DNA from: an uncultured Pseudomonadota bacterium
Lineage (GTDB): Bacteria > Pseudomonadota > Gammaproteobacteria > Burkholderiales > Burkholderiaceae_C
Reading direction: 5' to 3'
NCBI GenBank assembly: GCA_945952465.1
Contig: CAMFIB010000002.1
Span: forward strand, 186,001-250,000
Length of the DNA stretch: 64,000 bases
Notes under the pieces: generated by a model
The model's database searches: none
Seen by the model: the letters and a program-made list of their open reading frames with translations, nothing else
Told to the model about the DNA's origin: nothing
In this document: positions 28,278 to 37,372 of the stretch, piece after piece
Position numbering within the stretch: position 1 is the stretch's first letter
Layout: each line of letters opens with the position of its first letter
Translations under genes and position numbers: made by a program

Positions 28278-29279
28278 ATGCTCATCAAGACCCATGCCGA
28301 CGGCTTCATCCACCCGCACGCCAGCGAGATCACGCCGGAGCGCGTCTACCGCGACCGCCGGCGCCTGCTGCAACTGATGGCCGGCGGTGCCGCAGGCGCC
28401 GCCCTGGCCGGCTGGGCAGGCCGCGAGGCCTTCGCGCAGGGCGCACCGGCGCGGCCGGGCAAGCTGGCCGCGCTGCCGGGCGCGCCCTCCAAGGTGGCCG
28501 GCGCCATCACGCTGGACAAGGCAACGCCCTACGACGACGCCAGCAGCTACAACAACTTCTACGAATTCGGCACCGACAAGGCAGCGCCCGCCAAGCGCGC
28601 TGGCACGCTCAAGACCCGGCCGTGGGCGATCGAGGTCAACGGCATGGTGAAGAAGCCGGGCCGCTACGCGATCGACGACCTGCTCAAGCTGGCGCCGCAG
28701 GAAGAGCGCATCTACCGGCTGCGCTGCGTCGAGGGCTGGTCGATGGTGATTCCGTGGGTGGGCTACTCGCTGGCCGAACTCATCAAGAAGGTGGAGCCGG
28801 CGCCGGGCGCCAAGTACGTTGAGTTCGTGTCGATGGCCGACCAGCGCATGATGCCCAACGTGGGCTCGTCGGTGCTCGACTGGCCCTACACCGAGGCCCT
28901 GCGCATGGACGAGGCCATGCACCCGCTCACGCTGCTGGCCTACGGCATGTACGGCGAGGTGCTGCCCAACCAGAACGGCGCGCCGGTGCGGCTGGTGGTG
29001 CCGTGGAAATACGGCTTCAAGAGCGCGAAGAGCCTCGCCGTCATCCACTTCACCGACAAGCAGCCCGAGACCGCGTGGAACAAAGCCGCCGCCAACGAGT
29101 ACGGCTTCTACTCCAACGTGAACCCCAACGTCGACCACCCGCGCTGGAGCCAGGGCACCGAGCGCCGCATCGGCGAAGACGGCCTGTTCTCGCGCAAGCG
29201 CCGCACGCTGATGTTCAACGGCTATGAGCAGCAGGTGGCGTCGCTGTACGCGGGCCTGGACCTCAAGAAGAATTACTGA
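28278..29279 (+). CDS. msrP: Protein-methionine-sulfoxide reductase, molybdopterin subunit MsrP (YedY)
   Basis: MsrP reduces methionine sulfoxide in periplasmic proteins using a molybdenum cofactor. It carries a Tat-type leader ([18 protein letters not shown], 26-43), the Mo-ligating cysteine in [10 protein letters not shown] (near residue 150), and the [16 protein letters not shown] and [12 protein letters not shown] segments of the family. Length 333. Its partner msrQ starts 2 bp after its stop. Confidence 0.95.
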   Translation: MLIKTHADGFIHPHASEITPERVYRDRRRLLQLMAGGAAGAALAGWAGREAFAQGAPARPGKLAALPGAPSKVAGAITLDKATPYDDASSYNNFYEFGTDKAAPAKRAGTLKTRPWAIEVNGMVKKPGRYAIDDLLKLAPQEERIYRLRCVEGWSMVIPWVGYSLAELIKKVEPAPGAKYVEFVSMADQRMMPNVGSSVLDWPYTEALRMDEAMHPLTLLAYGMYGEVLPNQNGAPVRLVVPWKYGFKSAKSLAVIHFTDKQPETAWNKAAANEYGFYSNVNPNVDHPRWSQGTERRIGEDGLFSRKRRTLMFNGYEQQVASLYAGLDLKKNY

Positions 29280-29280
29280 C

Positions 29281-29901
29281 GTGCGCAAGCTGCTGTTGCA
29301 CCCGGCGGCCAAGCCGGTGCTCTTCGCGCTGTGCCTGCTGCCGTTCGCCTGGCTGGTCTATGCCGCGGCAGCCGACCAGCTCGGCGCCAACCCGCAGGAG
29401 GCGCTGGTGCGCGCCACCGGCGACTGGGCGCTGCGCTTTCTGTGCATCGTGCTGGCCGTCACGCCACTGCGGGTGCTCACGCACACGCCGCAGCTCGCGC
29501 GCTTCAGGCGCATGCTGGGGCTGTTCATGTACTTCTACGCGGTGGTTCACCTGCTGAGCTACAGCTGGTTCGACCAGGGTTTCTATTTCGACGAGATCGC
29601 CAAGGACATCGCCAAGCGGCCGTTCATTCTGGTCGGCTTCTCGGCCTGGCTGTTGCTGACGCCGCTGGCGCTCACCTCGTTCAACCGCGCAATCAAAGCG
29701 CTGGGCGCGCGCCGCTGGCAGGCGCTGCACCGGCTGGTCTACGCGGTGGCCGGCCTCGCCGTGCTGCACTTCTTCTGGATGCGGGCCGGCAAGAACAACT
29801 TTGCCGAGGTCTGGGTCTACGCCGCCATCCTGGGCGGGCTGCTGGGCTGGCGCGCCTGGCAATTCATGGCAAAAAAGGCCTCAAGTCAGCGCGGAAGCTA
29901 G
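29281..29901 (+). CDS. msrQ: Heme-binding membrane subunit MsrQ (YedZ)
   Basis: MsrQ is the b-type heme membrane partner that passes quinone-pool electrons to MsrP. About six helices and conserved His residues (VVHLLSY, LHRLVYA, VLHFFWMR) are seen. Start is GTG at 29281, 206 residues. The final residues ASSQRGS and the TAG stop are supplied by repeat element R3 and its flank, so the C-terminus probably differs from relatives. Confidence 0.93.
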   Translation: MRKLLLHPAAKPVLFALCLLPFAWLVYAAAADQLGANPQEALVRATGDWALRFLCIVLAVTPLRVLTHTPQLARFRRMLGLFMYFYAVVHLLSYSWFDQGFYFDEIAKDIAKRPFILVGFSAWLLLTPLALTSFNRAIKALGARRWQALHRLVYAVAGLAVLHFFWMRAGKNNFAEVWVYAAILGGLLGWRAWQFMAKKASSQRGS

Positions 29902-29926
29902 CGTTTCAGCTATGAATTCAGTAGCG
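29884..29926 (+). repeat. Bipartite element R3
   Basis: AGTCAGCG (29884-29891), 17-nt spacer, GCTATGAATTCAGTAGCG (29909-29926), preceded by GGCCTCA. The msrQ stop codon (29899-29901) is in the spacer. It lies between the converging msrQ and lysA. Confidence 0.88.
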
Positions 29927-29937
29927 ACCCGCGACGC

Positions 29938-31236
29938 TCAAGGCTGCAGCCGTTCGTTGCGAAGCTGGTCGGCCACCGTCTCGCGCTCCCGGATCAACAT
30001 GACTTTCTGGCCATCGACCAGCAGTTCCGGCGGCCGCCCGCGGGTGTTGTAGTTGCTGGCCATGCTCATGCAGTACGCACCGGCCGACAGCACCGCCAGC
30101 CGGTCGCCGGGCGCGACGTCGAAGTCGCGGTCGCGGCCGATCCAGTCGCCGCTCTCGCAGATCGGGCCGACCACGTCGTAGCGTGTGGCGGCGCCGGCCT
30201 TGGGCACCAGCGGCACGATGCGGTGGAAAGCCTCGTACATCGCGGGGCGGGGCAGGTCGTTCATGGCCGCGTCGACGATGCAGAAATTCTTGTGCTCGCC
30301 GGGCTTGAGCACCAGCACCTCGGTGAGGCAGACGCCGGCGTTGCCCACCAGCGAGCGGCCGGGCTCGATCATCAGCTTGCGCTGGCCGTAGCCGCGCGCG
30401 TCCAGCCGGGCCAGCAGCTGCGCCCACAGCGCGTCGGCGGCCGGCGGCGTGTCGCCGTTGTAGTCGATGCCCAGGCCACCGCCGAAGTCGATGTGGTCGA
30501 TCGGAATGCCGGCGGCTTCGATCTGGTCCACCAGATCGAGCACCCGGTCCATCGCGTCGAGGTAGGGCGTGGGTTCGGTGATCTGCGAGCCGATGTGGCA
30601 GTCGATGCCCACCACCCGCAGCCCCGGCAGCGCCGCCGCGCGGCGGTAGGTGGCCAGCGTGCGCTCGTGCGCCACGCCGAACTTGTTGTCCTTCAGGCCG
30701 GTGGAGATGTAGGGGTGTGTCTTGGGGTCCACGTTGGGGTTCACGCGGATGCTCACCGGCGCCCGCTGGCCCTTGGCCTGCGCCACCGCGCTCAGCACCT
30801 CCAGCTCGGCCTCGCTCTCCACGTTGAAGCAGCCGATGCCGGCGTCCAGCGCCTGCGCCATCTCGGCCCGCGTCTTGCCCACACCGGAGAAGATGACCTT
30901 GGCCGCGTCGCCGCCGGCCGCCAGCACCCGGGCCAGCTCACCGCCGGAAACGATGTCGAAGCCGCAGCCCGCCCGCGCGAACACCTGCAGCACGCCGAGC
31001 GAGGAGTTGGCTTTCATCGCGTAGCAGATCTGCGCGTTGCGCCCGGCGAAGCCGCGCTGGTAGGCGGCCAGCGCCTGCAGCATGGCCGCCTTGGAATACA
31101 CGAACAGCGGGGTGCCGTGCTGCTGCGCCAGCGCGTCGAGCGCCGCGCCTTCGAGGTGAAGCTGGCCGTCTTGCCAGTCGAGCTGGGACAGCGCGGGAAG
31201 GGCCGGCAGGCCCTGCGTGGGGGCGGCGCCGCTCAT
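29938..31236 (-). CDS. lysA: Diaminopimelate decarboxylase
   Basis: LysA decarboxylates meso-diaminopimelate to lysine. PLP lysine is Lys75 in CYAMKANSS; the HIGSQ motif and FGGGLGIDY glycine loop bind cofactor phosphate, and CESGDWIGRDRDF carries the catalytic Cys. Length 432. Its ATG overlaps the lptM stop (ATGA), so both are expressed together; this lptM-lysA pair is common in proteobacteria. Confidence 0.96.
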   Translation of the reverse strand: MSGAAPTQGLPALPALSQLDWQDGQLHLEGAALDALAQQHGTPLFVYSKAAMLQALAAYQRGFAGRNAQICYAMKANSSLGVLQVFARAGCGFDIVSGGELARVLAAGGDAAKVIFSGVGKTRAEMAQALDAGIGCFNVESEAELEVLSAVAQAKGQRAPVSIRVNPNVDPKTHPYISTGLKDNKFGVAHERTLATYRRAAALPGLRVVGIDCHIGSQITEPTPYLDAMDRVLDLVDQIEAAGIPIDHIDFGGGLGIDYNGDTPPAADALWAQLLARLDARGYGQRKLMIEPGRSLVGNAGVCLTEVLVLKPGEHKNFCIVDAAMNDLPRPAMYEAFHRIVPLVPKAGAATRYDVVGPICESGDWIGRDRDFDVAPGDRLAVLSAGAYCMSMASNYNTRGRPPELLVDGQKVMLIRERETVADQLRNERLQP

Positions 31237-31490
31237 GGCTGCTGCCGCGCCGCCGACGCCGGGGTGCTGGGCGCCGGTGCGGTGCTGGTGGTTTGCGACG
31301 GCGGGCCGGCGTGCGGCGTGTCGGGCTCGTTGCCGGTGATGGTGGAGCGGATCACCTGCGGCAGCGTGGGCCGCTGCACGCCTTCGGGCGGCGTGGGCAG
31401 GTAGAGCGGGCCCTTCTGGCCGCAGGCGCCCAAAGCCAGCAACGCCGGCAGGGCGAGCGCGCTGACTAGAATTTGTCGGATGTCGAACAT
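31233..31490 (-). CDS. lptM: Small lipoprotein LptM (YifL-like)
   Basis: An 85-residue lipoprotein with lipobox LGAC (Cys23) directly followed by GQKGPLYLP, the hallmark of LptM. In E. coli LptM helps assemble the LPS translocon LptDE in the outer membrane. The C-terminal part is low-complexity Pro/Thr/Ala. ATG at 31490 is only 12 bp from the divergent cyaY start. Confidence 0.88.
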   Translation of the reverse strand: MFDIRQILVSALALPALLALGACGQKGPLYLPTPPEGVQRPTLPQVIRSTITGNEPDTPHAGPPSQTTSTAPAPSTPASAARQQP

Positions 31491-31502
31491 CACGAGATTC
31501 TA

Positions 31503-31832
31503 ATGACCGACCCCGAGTACATGGACCGGGCCGAGGCCGTGCTGCGGGCGATCGAGGCCACCTGCGACCACATCAACGACACCACCGACGCCGACATCGA
31601 CAACCAGCGCGTCGGCGGCATGGTGACCCTGAGCTTCGCGTCGGGCTCGCAGATCATCGTCAACCTCCAGAAGCCGATCCAGGAAATCTGGATGGCCGCG
31701 CGGGCCGGTGGCTACCACTACAGGTTCGACGGCGCGGCCTGGCGCGACACCAAGACCGGCAACGAGTTCTTCGCGGACCTGACCGAGCAGGCCACCGCGC
31801 AGCAGGGCGGCCGCCTCGCGTTCACCGCCTGA
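31503..31832 (+). CDS. cyaY: Frataxin-like iron donor CyaY
   Basis: CyaY binds iron and modulates IscS-IscU Fe-S cluster assembly. The 109-residue protein has the acidic helix ([32 protein letters not shown]) and the strand [17 protein letters not shown] typical of frataxin. ATG at 31503. It is divergent from lptM, so each promoter must overlap the other's coding start. Confidence 0.95.
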   Translation: MTDPEYMDRAEAVLRAIEATCDHINDTTDADIDNQRVGGMVTLSFASGSQIIVNLQKPIQEIWMAARAGGYHYRFDGAAWRDTKTGNEFFADLTEQATAQQGGRLAFTA

Positions 31833-31848
31833 AGGGGCCGGCCGCCGC

Positions 31849-34239
31849 TCAGTTGCGGAAGAAGTCGAGGATGCTCTTCTTCTCTTCCTGCGTGGGCGGC
31901 GGCGCGCTGCCGGGCACCGGGTCGTCCATGCCCAGCGTGGAAACGCCGGCATTGGACGCGTATTCGTCGTAGAACCATTCGCCGCCGACGTTGACCACGC
32001 CGGCCGGCGGCACCGGCTCGGACACCGGCACGCCCTTGAGCACCTGCTGCATGTAGCTGATCCAGACCGGCAGGCTCAGGCCACCGCCGGTTTCACGGTC
32101 GCCCAGCTTGCGCGGGTTGTCGTAGCCGATCCAGCTCACCGCCGCCACCGTGGCCTGGTAGCCCGCGAACCAGGCGTCGATCGAATCGTTGGTGGTGCCG
32201 GTCTTGCCGTACACGTCGGGCCGCTTCAGCGTGGCCTGCGCGCGGGCCGCGGTGCCCGAGCGGGTGACCTCGCCCAGCAGGCTGGTCATGATGAAGGCGT
32301 TGCGCGCGTCGATCACGCGGGCCGATTCGTCGAGCACCGGGGGCTTGGTTTCGGTCAGCACCTTGCCGCGGTAGTCGGTCACGCGGGTCACGAGGTAGGG
32401 GTTGACGCGGTAGCCGCCATTGGCGAACACCGAGTAGGCCGATGCCATCTGCATCGGCGTGACCGAACCGGCGCCCAGCGCCATCGTGAGATAGGCGGGG
32501 TGCTTGTCGGGGTCGAAGCCGAAATGCGTGATCCAGTCTTGCGCGTAGCGCGGCCCGATCGACTGCAGCAGGCGGATCGAGATCATGTTCTTCGACTTGG
32601 CCAGGCCGCGGCGCAGGCTCATGGGGCCGTCGAAGGTGCCGTCGTAGTTCTTCGGCTCCCAGGGCTGGCCGCCGGTGGTGCCGGCGTCGAAGAACAGCGG
32701 CGCGTCGTTCACCACCGTGGCCGGCGTGAAGCCCTTTTCCAGCGCGGCGGAATAGATGAAGGGCTTGAAGCTGGAGCCCGGCTGCCGCCAGGCCTGCGTG
32801 ACGTGGTTGAACTTGTTGGTGTGGAAGTCGAAGCCGCCCACCAGCGCGCGCACACTGCCGTCGCGCGGGTCCAGCGCGACGAAGGCGCCGGCCACCTCCG
32901 GCAACTGCGTGATGTCCCAGCCCTTGCCGGCCGGCGCCACGCGGATGATGGCGCCACGCCGGATGCGGATGTTGGGCGGAGCCTTGGCCGACAGGCCCGA
33001 CTGCGCCGGCCGCAGGCCTTCGCCGCTGATCTCGATGCGCTCGCCGTTCTGCCGCTGCGCCACCACCCGCTGCGGGCTGGCGGCCAGCACCATCGCCACC
33101 ATCAGGTCGTCGTCGTCGGTGTAGTCGGCCAGCGCGTCGTCGATGGCGTCCTCGGCGGCCTTGCTGTCGTCAGGCAGATCGACGAACTTCTCGGGGCCGC
33201 GGTAGATCTGGCGGCGTTCGAAGTCCATGATGCCGCGGCGCAGCGCGCGGTAGGCGACGTTCTGCTCGCCGTAGCGCACCGTGGTGGTGATGTTCAGGCC
33301 GCGCGTGTAGGCCTCGTCGCCGTACTGGCTGTACATCATCTGCCGCACGATCTCGGCGATGTATTCGGCGTGGGTGTTGGCGTTGTTGTCGCCCTTGCCG
33401 CGGATGGTCAGTTTCTCTTCGCGCGCGGCCTTGCCCTGCTCGTGCGTGATGAAGCCGTTTTCCTCCATGCGCTCGATGATGTAGAGCTGCCGCGAGCGCG
33501 CCCGCGAAGGGTTGCTGATCGGGTTGTACAGCGAAGGCGCCTTCGGCAGGCCGGCCAGCATTGCCGCCTCGGCAACCGTCACGTCTTTCAGCGCCTTGCC
33601 GAAATACACCTCGGCAGCGGCGGCGAAGCCATACGCGCGCTGGCCAAGGAAGATCTGGTTCATGTAGATCTCGAGGATCTGGTCCTTGGTCAGCAGGTGT
33701 TCGAGCTTGAAGGTCAGCAGGATTTCGTAGATCTTGCGGATGTAGGTCTTCTCGGCCGACAGGTAGACGTTGCGCGCCACCTGCATCGTGATGGTCGATG
33801 CGCCCTGGCTCTTGCCGCCGCGGCCCACGTTGGTCAGGCCGGCGCGGATCACGCCGAGGTAGTCGACACCGCCGTGCGAGTAGAAGCGTGCGTCCTCGAT
33901 GGCCAGCACCGCGTTCTTCATGACCGCCGGAATCTGGTCGATCGGCGTCAGCTTGCGGCGCTCCTCGCCGAACTCGCCGATCAGCGTGCCCTCGGCCGAG
34001 AAGATGCGCATCGGCAGCTTGGGCCGGTAGTCGGAGAGGTCGGAGATGTCGGGCAGGTTGGGGTAGGCGACCGCCAGCGAGGTGGCGAGGACCATGCCGA
34101 GCGCCAGCGCGCCGGCCGCGCCGATGCCGAGCGCCCACAGCGCGATGCGCGTGGCCAGCCGAAGCCAGGGTGGCGTCGACGGGTTCGATGAGCCTTTGGA
34201 AGCCGGCGGCTCTTTACCTTCGGATTTGGCTTTGGACAT
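31849..34239 (-). CDS. mrcA: Penicillin-binding protein 1A
   Basis: A bifunctional class A PBP that polymerises and cross-links peptidoglycan. One N-terminal membrane helix (about 35-55), a GT51 glycosyltransferase domain with EDARFYSHGGVDYLG, and a transpeptidase domain with SSFK (in PGSSFKPF), SKN (in RGLAKSKNMISIR) and KTGT (YGKTGTTNDS). An OB-like insert lies between. 796 residues. It diverges from pilM, an arrangement common in proteobacteria. Confidence 0.97.
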   Translation of the reverse strand: MSKAKSEGKEPPASKGSSNPSTPPWLRLATRIALWALGIGAAGALALGMVLATSLAVAYPNLPDISDLSDYRPKLPMRIFSAEGTLIGEFGEERRKLTPIDQIPAVMKNAVLAIEDARFYSHGGVDYLGVIRAGLTNVGRGGKSQGASTITMQVARNVYLSAEKTYIRKIYEILLTFKLEHLLTKDQILEIYMNQIFLGQRAYGFAAAAEVYFGKALKDVTVAEAAMLAGLPKAPSLYNPISNPSRARSRQLYIIERMEENGFITHEQGKAAREEKLTIRGKGDNNANTHAEYIAEIVRQMMYSQYGDEAYTRGLNITTTVRYGEQNVAYRALRRGIMDFERRQIYRGPEKFVDLPDDSKAAEDAIDDALADYTDDDDLMVAMVLAASPQRVVAQRQNGERIEISGEGLRPAQSGLSAKAPPNIRIRRGAIIRVAPAGKGWDITQLPEVAGAFVALDPRDGSVRALVGGFDFHTNKFNHVTQAWRQPGSSFKPFIYSAALEKGFTPATVVNDAPLFFDAGTTGGQPWEPKNYDGTFDGPMSLRRGLAKSKNMISIRLLQSIGPRYAQDWITHFGFDPDKHPAYLTMALGAGSVTPMQMASAYSVFANGGYRVNPYLVTRVTDYRGKVLTETKPPVLDESARVIDARNAFIMTSLLGEVTRSGTAARAQATLKRPDVYGKTGTTNDSIDAWFAGYQATVAAVSWIGYDNPRKLGDRETGGGLSLPVWISYMQQVLKGVPVSEPVPPAGVVNVGGEWFYDEYASNAGVSTLGMDDPVPGSAPPPTQEEKKSILDFFRN

Positions 34240-34265
34240 GAAGAGGTGTCGCGACGCTGCGGGGA

Positions 34266-34271
34266 ATTATA
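34266..34271 (-). promoter_or_regulatory. Perfect -10 box (TATAAT) of the mrcA promoter
   Basis: On the minus strand, TATAAT 26 bp upstream of the mrcA ATG. No good -35 lies at 16-18 nt; AAAGCC is at 17 nt and TTGCCA at 23 nt. Confidence 0.5.
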
Positions 34272-34435
34272 GGAATGCCGGATGCGTCGGCTTTTGGCAA
34301 CGCGGGCGAGACGGTCAATCGGCTTGGGGCCGGTCAACCCGGCGGAAAAAAGGGGTGTTGCTGCTAGTATCGCGGCACCGCGTCGGGCTTTGACCCGCCG
34401 ACAGCATAACGATACGGATCAGGAGAGGGAGCCGC

Positions 34436-35521
34436 TTGGCCTCAATGGGGTCGCTTTTCGCCAAGGAGCCGGCAGGCCTGGTGGGACTGGACATCAGTTC
34501 GTCCAGCGTCAAGCTGGTCGAGCTGGGGCGTGGCATGGGCGGTGGCCTCGTGCTGGAGCGTTGCGCCATGGAGCCGCTCGAGCGCGGCTGGATCACCGAC
34601 GGCACGATTGAGAAGTTCGACGAAGTGGCCGAGGCGGTCCGCCGCGTCGTCCGCAAGAGCGGCACGCGCACCAGGAACGCCGCCATGGCGCTGCCGGCGT
34701 CGGCCGTCATCACCCGCAAGATCCTGCTGCCCGGCGGCCTGAATGACCAGGAGCTCGAGGTTCAGGTCGAATCCGAAGCCCACCAGTACATCCCGTTCTC
34801 GCTCGATGAGGTCAGCCTCGACTACTGCGTGATCGGCCCCGCGTCCGGCGCCGGCGCGGGCACCGACGTGGAGGTGCTGATCGCCGCGTCGCGCAAGGAA
34901 AAGGTGCAGGACCTGCAAGGCCTGGCCGAGGCCGCGGGGCTCAAGCCGGTGATCGTCGACGTGCGGCCCTATGCGTCGCGGCTGGCGATCGGCCGGCTCA
35001 TCGAGCAGTTGCCCAATGCCGGCCGCACCAGCGTGATGGCGCTGTTCGAGGTCGGTGCGAACACCACCAGCATGCAGGCGGTGCGCGGCGAAGACCTGCT
35101 GTACGAGCGCGACCAGGTCTTCGGTGGCGCCCAGCTCACCCAGTTGATCGCGCGGCAGTACGGTTTTTCGCTCGACGAGGCCGAAACCAGAAAGCGCGGC
35201 GGCGACCTGCCCGAAGACTACGCCGCGGCCGTGCTGCGGCCCTTCGTGAACAGCCTGGCGCAGGAAATCGGCCGGGCGCTGCAGTTCTTCTTCACCAGCA
35301 CGCCGCACCACACCATCGACCATATTCTGCTGGCCGGCGGCTCCGCCGCGCTGCCGGGGCTGACGGAGGCGGTGACGCGGCACACCTCGTTTCCGGCCCG
35401 CATCGTGAACCCTTTCGAGGACATGAAGATCGGCTTTGGCGTGCGCGAGAAAAAGCTGCGCCGCGAGGCGCCTTCGTATCTGGCGGCCTGCGGCCTGGCG
35501 ATGCGGAGGTTCCTGCAGTGA
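34436..35521 (+). CDS. pilM: Type IV pilus inner-membrane platform ATPase-like protein PilM
   Basis: PilM is an actin-like cytoplasmic protein that binds the N-terminus of PilN and starts the alignment complex. GLDISSSSVKLVELG near residue 17 is the PilM phosphate-binding signature, and HILLAGGSAALPGL is the second nucleotide-binding block. Start: TTG at 34436 follows AGGAGAGGGA at good spacing; an ATG 9 bp later is the alternative. Length 361. It heads the pilMNOPQ operon. Confidence 0.93.
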   Translation: MASMGSLFAKEPAGLVGLDISSSSVKLVELGRGMGGGLVLERCAMEPLERGWITDGTIEKFDEVAEAVRRVVRKSGTRTRNAAMALPASAVITRKILLPGGLNDQELEVQVESEAHQYIPFSLDEVSLDYCVIGPASGAGAGTDVEVLIAASRKEKVQDLQGLAEAAGLKPVIVDVRPYASRLAIGRLIEQLPNAGRTSVMALFEVGANTTSMQAVRGEDLLYERDQVFGGAQLTQLIARQYGFSLDEAETRKRGGDLPEDYAAAVLRPFVNSLAQEIGRALQFFFTSTPHHTIDHILLAGGSAALPGLTEAVTRHTSFPARIVNPFEDMKIGFGVREKKLRREAPSYLAACGLAMRRFLQ

Positions 35522-36141
35522 TCCTGCTCAACCTGTTGCCGCACCGCGAAGCGGCCCGCAAGAAGCGCCGCGACGCGTTCACCGTGTCGATGGGGCTGTC
35601 GGCGCTGCTCGGCCTGGCCATCTGCGGCGCCGTCTACCTCTGGTACGAGGCGCAGATCTCGGCGCAGCAGGCACGCAACGCCTTCCTGCAGGCCGAGAAC
35701 CGCCGCCTCGACGAAAAGATCAAGGACATCGCCAACCTGCAGGCCGAGATCGCGGCGCTGAAGGCGCGGCAGCAGGCGGTGGAAGACCTGCAGGGCGACC
35801 GCACGCTGACCGTCAACCTCGTCAACGAACTCGCCAAGCAACTGCCCGAAGGGGCCTACGTGACGTCGATGAAGCAGGACGGCAACAACGTCACCCTGAC
35901 CGGCGTGGCCCAATCCAACGAACGGGTGTCCGAGGTGCTGCGCGGCTTCTCGTACACCAGCCCCTGGCTGACCAAGCCCGAGCTGGTCGAGATCACGGCC
36001 GGCACCATCGCCGTCTCGCCGCGCGACCAGCGCCGCGTCTCGAATTTCACGATGCGCGTGAAGCTGGTCCGGCCCACCGATGCGCTGCGGGCGGCATCGG
36101 CCCCGGCTCCTGTGGCGGCGCCCGCGAACGCGGCGAGGTGA
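35518..36141 (+). CDS. pilN: Type IV pilus alignment protein PilN
   Basis: A 207-residue bitopic protein: MILLNLLPHRE, the PilM-binding N-terminus, a membrane helix (about 22-43), then a coiled coil and a ferredoxin-like periplasmic domain. It starts with GTG overlapping the pilM stop by 4 nt (GTGA). The C-terminal tail is Ala/Pro-rich. Confidence 0.94.
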   Translation: MILLNLLPHREAARKKRRDAFTVSMGLSALLGLAICGAVYLWYEAQISAQQARNAFLQAENRRLDEKIKDIANLQAEIAALKARQQAVEDLQGDRTLTVNLVNELAKQLPEGAYVTSMKQDGNNVTLTGVAQSNERVSEVLRGFSYTSPWLTKPELVEITAGTIAVSPRDQRRVSNFTMRVKLVRPTDALRAASAPAPVAAPANAAR

Positions 36142-36146
36142 GCGGC

Positions 36147-36833
36147 ATGCCCAGCAGACGACCCGTCAAACCCGACCGGAAAGAGCAGGCCGCCTTGCGC
36201 TGGGCGCGGCTGCAGGGCCAGTTCCGCGGCCTGGACATGCAAGACCCCTCGGGATGGCCGGCGTTGCCGCGCTACGCGTTGTTGGCCCTGATCGCGGTGT
36301 TCGTGATCGGTTTTCTCTGGTACGCCTGGCTGTCCGACTCCGACGCCACGCTGGAGGCCGAACGGGCGAAGGAAGTGGCGCTGCGCGAGGAATACCGCCG
36401 AAAGGTGGCCCAGGCCGTCAACTACGACGCGCTGGTGAAGCAGCGCGAACAGGTGCTGCAATACGTCACCCAGCTCGAGAAGCAGTTGCCCAGCAAGGCC
36501 GAAATGGACGCCCTGCTGTCGGACATCAACCAGGCGGGCATCGGCCGCAACCTGCAGTTCGACCTGTTCCGTCCCGGCCAGGTGATGGTGAAGGAGTACT
36601 ACGCCGAGCTGCCGATCTCGGTGCGGGTCGTGGGCCGCTACCACGACATCGGCGCCTTCACCGCCGACATCGCCAACCTGTCGCGCATCGTGACGCTCAA
36701 CAACCTGACCATCGTCCCCGCGCGCGACGGCGCCCTGGCCATGGACGCCACCGCCCGGACCTTCCGCTACCTCGACGCCGAGGAACTGGCGGCACAGCGC
36801 AAATCGGCGCCCGCACCGGGAGCCCGGAAATGA
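36147..36833 (+). CDS. pilO: Type IV pilus alignment protein PilO
   Basis: PilO pairs with PilN to link PilM to PilP. It has a cytoplasmic N-terminus, one helix (about residues 41-60), a coiled coil, and a periplasmic domain with YYAELPISVRVVGRYHDIGAF. ATG at 36147 is preceded by GAGGTGA at 5 nt; GTG at 36138 is an alternative that overlaps pilN. 228 residues. Confidence 0.94.
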   Translation: MPSRRPVKPDRKEQAALRWARLQGQFRGLDMQDPSGWPALPRYALLALIAVFVIGFLWYAWLSDSDATLEAERAKEVALREEYRRKVAQAVNYDALVKQREQVLQYVTQLEKQLPSKAEMDALLSDINQAGIGRNLQFDLFRPGQVMVKEYYAELPISVRVVGRYHDIGAFTADIANLSRIVTLNNLTIVPARDGALAMDATARTFRYLDAEELAAQRKSAPAPGARK

Positions 36834-37372
36834 CGGCTCTCCTGCGCACGTTCCTGCTGGCGACTTTGGCCGTGCTGGCTGGGTGCAGCGACCCCAACAC
36901 CGACGAGCTGCAGCAGTGGATGAACGAGCAGCGCGCGCAGACCCGCCCCCGCATCCAGCCCGTGTCGGAGCCCAAGCGCTATGCGCCGCAGCCCTACACC
37001 CAGGAGCGCGCCGTGGAGCCGTTCAGCGTCCAGAAGCTGATGCAGGCGCTGAGGCGCGACTCGGGCTCGGGCAACGCCAATGCGGCGCTGGTCGAGCCGG
37101 AACTGCGCCGCCGCAAGGAAGCGCTGGAGGCGTTTCCGCTCGACGCGGTCACGCTGGTCGGGTTTTTGCTGAAAGACGGCCAGCCGGTGGCGCTGCTGAG
37201 GGCGGACAACCTCATCTTCCAGGCCCGGCTCGGCAACTACATCGGCCAGAACTACGGCCGCATCAACCGCATCACCGAAACACAGGTCAGCCTGCGGGAG
37301 ATCGTGCAGGACGCCGCCGGAGAGTGGATCGAGCGTCCCGCCACGCTGCAGCTGCAGGAGAAAGCCAGATGA
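36830..37372 (+). CDS. pilP: Type IV pilus lipoprotein PilP
   Basis: PilP links the inner-membrane PilN/PilO complex to the PilQ secretin. Lipobox LAGC puts the lipid on Cys19. The C-terminal beta-domain includes VTLVGFLLKDGQPVALLRAD and VGNYIGQNYG-like strands. 180 residues. It overlaps pilO and pilQ by 4 nt each. Confidence 0.95.
   Translation: MTALLRTFLLATLAVLAGCSDPNTDELQQWMNEQRAQTRPRIQPVSEPKRYAPQPYTQERAVEPFSVQKLMQALRRDSGSGNANAALVEPELRRRKEALEAFPLDAVTLVGFLLKDGQPVALLRADNLIFQARLGNYIGQNYGRINRITETQVSLREIVQDAAGEWIERPATLQLQEKAR

Noticed and set aside
31449..31467. AGTCAGCG on the minus strand in lptM as another bipartite element
   Set aside because: The second half (GCT...AGC at 17 nt) is missing and the codons fit a normal signal peptide.
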